Assembly: GCA_003279855.1 (NCBI GenBank)
Contig: QCGO01000003.1
Span: 1-64,000, forward strand
DNA: 64,000 nt
DNA from: Prochlorococcus sp. AG-388-E21
Lineage (GTDB): Bacteria > Cyanobacteriota > Cyanobacteriia > PCC-6307 > Cyanobiaceae
Direction of reading: 5' to 3'
The notes under the pieces were generated by a model. The model was not told the DNA's origin. It did no database searches and saw only the letters and a program-made list of their open reading frames with translations. A program made the position numbers and the translations under genes. Numbering within the stretch: position 1 is the first letter of the stretch; each line of letters opens with the position of its first letter. Below, piece after piece: positions 61,832 through 64,000 of this stretch.

Positions 61832-64000
61832 TTAGGCACTAAAATATTTTGCTTTTGAATGAAGTGAAATTATAGCAGTAGTACTTTGTTCAGGATGTAA
61901 TTGCTCTGATTCATCCATTGTTAAATTAATCCTTTTTGTATCCAATAATGATAACTGTATATTTGAATCAGAAACTTTAGGACAAGCTGGATAACCAAAT
62001 GAATATCTAGCTCCTCTATATTTTTGAGCTAGTATTTCACGGTTATTGTTTGGCTCATATGCTTTAAATCCGCATTCAATTCTCACTATTGAATGAACAT
62101 ATTCTGCAAGAGCTTCTGCTAATTGAACGGTTAAACCATGAAATATTAAATAATCACTATATTTATCAGCTTTAAATAATTCTTGGGAATATTCGCTAGC
62201 TATTTCCCCCATTGTTACTGCTTGCATTGGAAATATATCTACTGGATCATTATTTTTAAGATCACAGTAAAAATCAGCAATACAAAGATTATTTCCCGAT
62301 TTTTGTCTTGGAAAGTTAAATTCAGAAATTCTTTTATTTGATACATTCTCAAAGAGATAAATACTATTATCATTCCTCCCGCAACGGAAGTAGCCATAGA
62401 CTGCTTTTGGTGAAATTAAGCCTTTATCTAGAATAATATTGATCCATTTTTCAAGTAATGGATTTGCATATGAATCTAAATAATTATTGTATTCTTCTAT
62501 TGATTGACCTTTATTTTTTTTAATTTGCCACTGACCACTAAATAATGCTTTTTTATCCAGATAAAAAATTAGTTTGTCAAAGTCTATTTCAATATCTTGA
62601 AGAACTCTAGTTCCCAAAAATGGAGCCTTTATAGGTTCCTCTTCCTCTACAAATTTAGATCTATTAAAATTCTCAATTAATTGTATACTTTTGGTTTTTT
62701 TAAAATTTTTATTTAAATTTTTATCTTTAGCGGAAGACCTTGGGGAAGCTAATTTAATTTGAATATTATCAGTATTAGTAAAACCATTTTCATTAGACCA
62801 ATTGCCCCTCTTTTTACTATCCATATAGTCATTCATAAATTGTAAATCTGTAAAAGCATCTTTCCCATACAAAATTTTACCTTTATATATTTGACTACAA
62901 TCTTCATTCACAAATTTTGGAGTTAATGCTGCACCTCCAAGAATAACTGGAACATTAATTTCAGCATTGTTAAATGCTTCTAAATTATCCTTCATAAATG
63001 CTGTAGATTTAACAAGTAAACCACTCATAGCAATACAGTCTGCTTTATGTTTTTTTTGTGCATCAATAATCGCTGAAACATCTTGCTTAATTCCAAGGTT
63101 GATTACATCAAAACCATTATTTGAGAGAATTATATCAACTAAATTTTTACCTATATCATGAACATCTCCTTTAACAGTTGCTATTAGTAATTTTCCGTTA
63201 GATATTTTTTCATCTACTGTTTCCATATGTGGTTCAAGCACTGAAACAGCAAATTTCATTGTTTCCGCTGATTGCAATACAAAAGGTAATTGCATTTGGC
63301 CGGATCCAAATAGTTCACCGACTACTTTCATTCCATCTAATAAATAAGTATTAATTATTTCAAGTGGTTTGTATTTTTTAAGCGCATTATTTAATTGTTC
63401 TTCTAAACCTATTTTTTCCCCATCTACAATATGGTTTTTAAGTTTTTCTTCTAAGGTGAGGTTTTTGTTTGAAGTAGATGCTTTTTTAAAGTCACTGATT
63501 GTTATATCTTGGAATGCTTTTGTTAGTTCAACTAATGGATCATATATACAAATTTCATTTTCGAAATTTCTTTTGTCATAAATTAAATCTAAACATAATT
63601 TTTTTGTTTCCGCAGATATTTTTGAAAGAGGCAATATTTTATTTGGTGCAATAATCGCTGAATCTAATCCTGCCTTTATACATTCATCGAGAAATATTGA
63701 ATTTAGATTAATTCTTGATAATGGTGAAAGCCCGAAACTAATATTAGATATCCCTAAAATAATATGAATATCTGGGAAGCTTCTTCTTATTTTTGATATC
63801 GCTTTAATAGTTGCTTTAGCATTTAATCTATCTTCTTCAATTCCAGTAGATATTGGCAATGCTAGAGGATCAAAAAATATCTCATAATCAGCGAGGCCAC
63901 TTGATCTAGTTTTAATTAATGCTCTTTTTGCAATGTCATATTTTTTCTGTGCTGTTCTTGCCATTCCATCTTCATCAATAGTTCCAATTACTATTCCAGC
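61832..64000 (-). CDS. metH: Cobalamin-dependent methionine synthase (partial)
   Basis: The frame is open to the right edge of the window, so only the C-terminal 722 codons are present. In order they hold the end of the pterin-binding domain, the cobalamin cap and B12 domain with KGDVHDIGKNLV (the DXHXXG that coordinates cobalt), GLLVKSTAFM and GGAALT, and the C-terminal reactivation domain with RCGRNDN and ARYSFGYPACP. The enzyme methylates homocysteine using methyltetrahydrofolate. It is linked to folP and cobU elsewhere in the window by folate and B12 supply. Confidence 0.96.
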   Translation of the reverse strand, partial: AGIVIGTIDEDGMARTAQKKYDIAKRALIKTRSSGLADYEIFFDPLALPISTGIEEDRLNAKATIKAISKIRRSFPDIHIILGISNISFGLSPLSRINLNSIFLDECIKAGLDSAIIAPNKILPLSKISAETKKLCLDLIYDKRNFENEICIYDPLVELTKAFQDITISDFKKASTSNKNLTLEEKLKNHIVDGEKIGLEEQLNNALKKYKPLEIINTYLLDGMKVVGELFGSGQMQLPFVLQSAETMKFAVSVLEPHMETVDEKISNGKLLIATVKGDVHDIGKNLVDIILSNNGFDVINLGIKQDVSAIIDAQKKHKADCIAMSGLLVKSTAFMKDNLEAFNNAEINVPVILGGAALTPKFVNEDCSQIYKGKILYGKDAFTDLQFMNDYMDSKKRGNWSNENGFTNTDNIQIKLASPRSSAKDKNLNKNFKKTKSIQLIENFNRSKFVEEEEPIKAPFLGTRVLQDIEIDFDKLIFYLDKKALFSGQWQIKKNKGQSIEEYNNYLDSYANPLLEKWINIILDKGLISPKAVYGYFRCGRNDNSIYLFENVSNKRISEFNFPRQKSGNNLCIADFYCDLKNNDPVDIFPMQAVTMGEIASEYSQELFKADKYSDYLIFHGLTVQLAEALAEYVHSIVRIECGFKAYEPNNNREILAQKYRGARYSFGYPACPKVSDSNIQLSLLDTKRINLTMDESEQLHPEQSTTAIISLHSKAKYFSA

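Overview
The window looks like a piece of a high-light-adapted Prochlorococcus chromosome. The evidence is the very AT-rich sequence, tightly packed genes with frequent TTG and GTG starts, and the marine-picocyanobacterial gene content: psbA, chlH, the aerobic cyclase acsF, a Psb30-like peptide, Ycf20, a Ycf36/CGLD27-type protein, a CCB-type cofactor assembly factor and many cyanobacteria-only DUF families. The clade is inferred from composition and gene content; no strain can be named from the sequence alone.

Layout. (1) 1-5937 is an accessory stretch around psbA. It holds two tandem cysteine-motif microproteins, psbA with its own promoter and terminator, and two diverged copies of a small-gene cassette (a DUF1651-like protein, a 45/46-residue protein, and an upstream 65-residue gene that is decayed in one copy), ending at the initiator tRNA. 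(2) 5982-42964 is core genome: asparaginase, a Ycf36-like protein, rsfS and a DUF3318 protein; carB; an ABC exporter; an S4 protein, tpiA and folP; chlH; dapB and a flavin monooxygenase; a DUF2949-DUF3038-DUF4335 run; mfd; a TerC-family protein; tldD-pmbA-fmt; acsF; an RNase II/R-like protein; a split UPF0016 transporter; a Psb30-like peptide; a HAD phosphatase and Ycf20; rpmF; an FtsH-like protein; and a 2-Cys peroxiredoxin. (3) 42965-49557 is a second accessory stretch dominated by microproteins of 19-121 residues, many with one membrane segment. Several overlap stop-to-start, two are interrupted by in-frame TAA codons, and tRNA-Thr and tRNA-Met lie at its right side. (4) 49558-64000 is core again: trmL, cobU, a CCB-type protein, an LptC-like lipoprotein, metG, an RNB nuclease, rpsR, rpmG, pheT, a J-domain/ribbon-helix-helix fusion, an Ap4A phosphorylase-like enzyme, a DUF2237 protein and metH, which runs off the right edge.

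Functional links. chlH and acsF belong to chlorophyll synthesis. psbA, the Psb30-like peptide and possibly the UPF0016 pair relate to photosystem II. cobU and metH connect cobalamin salvage to methionine synthesis. fmt, metG, both CAU tRNAs, pheT, rpsR, rpmG, rpmF, rsfS and trmL serve translation.

The most unusual content is in the two accessory stretches. They share microprotein families (the W-x-x-E/K-C / C motif family and the DUF1651-like family) and a nearly identical 20-base element in front of otherwise unrelated small genes. Outside them, three proteins depart from their families: an FtsH homolog without the HEXXH zinc site and without a first membrane helix, an RNase II/R homolog without the active-site aspartates, and a DnaJ-type J domain joined to an apparent ribbon-helix-helix DNA-binding segment.
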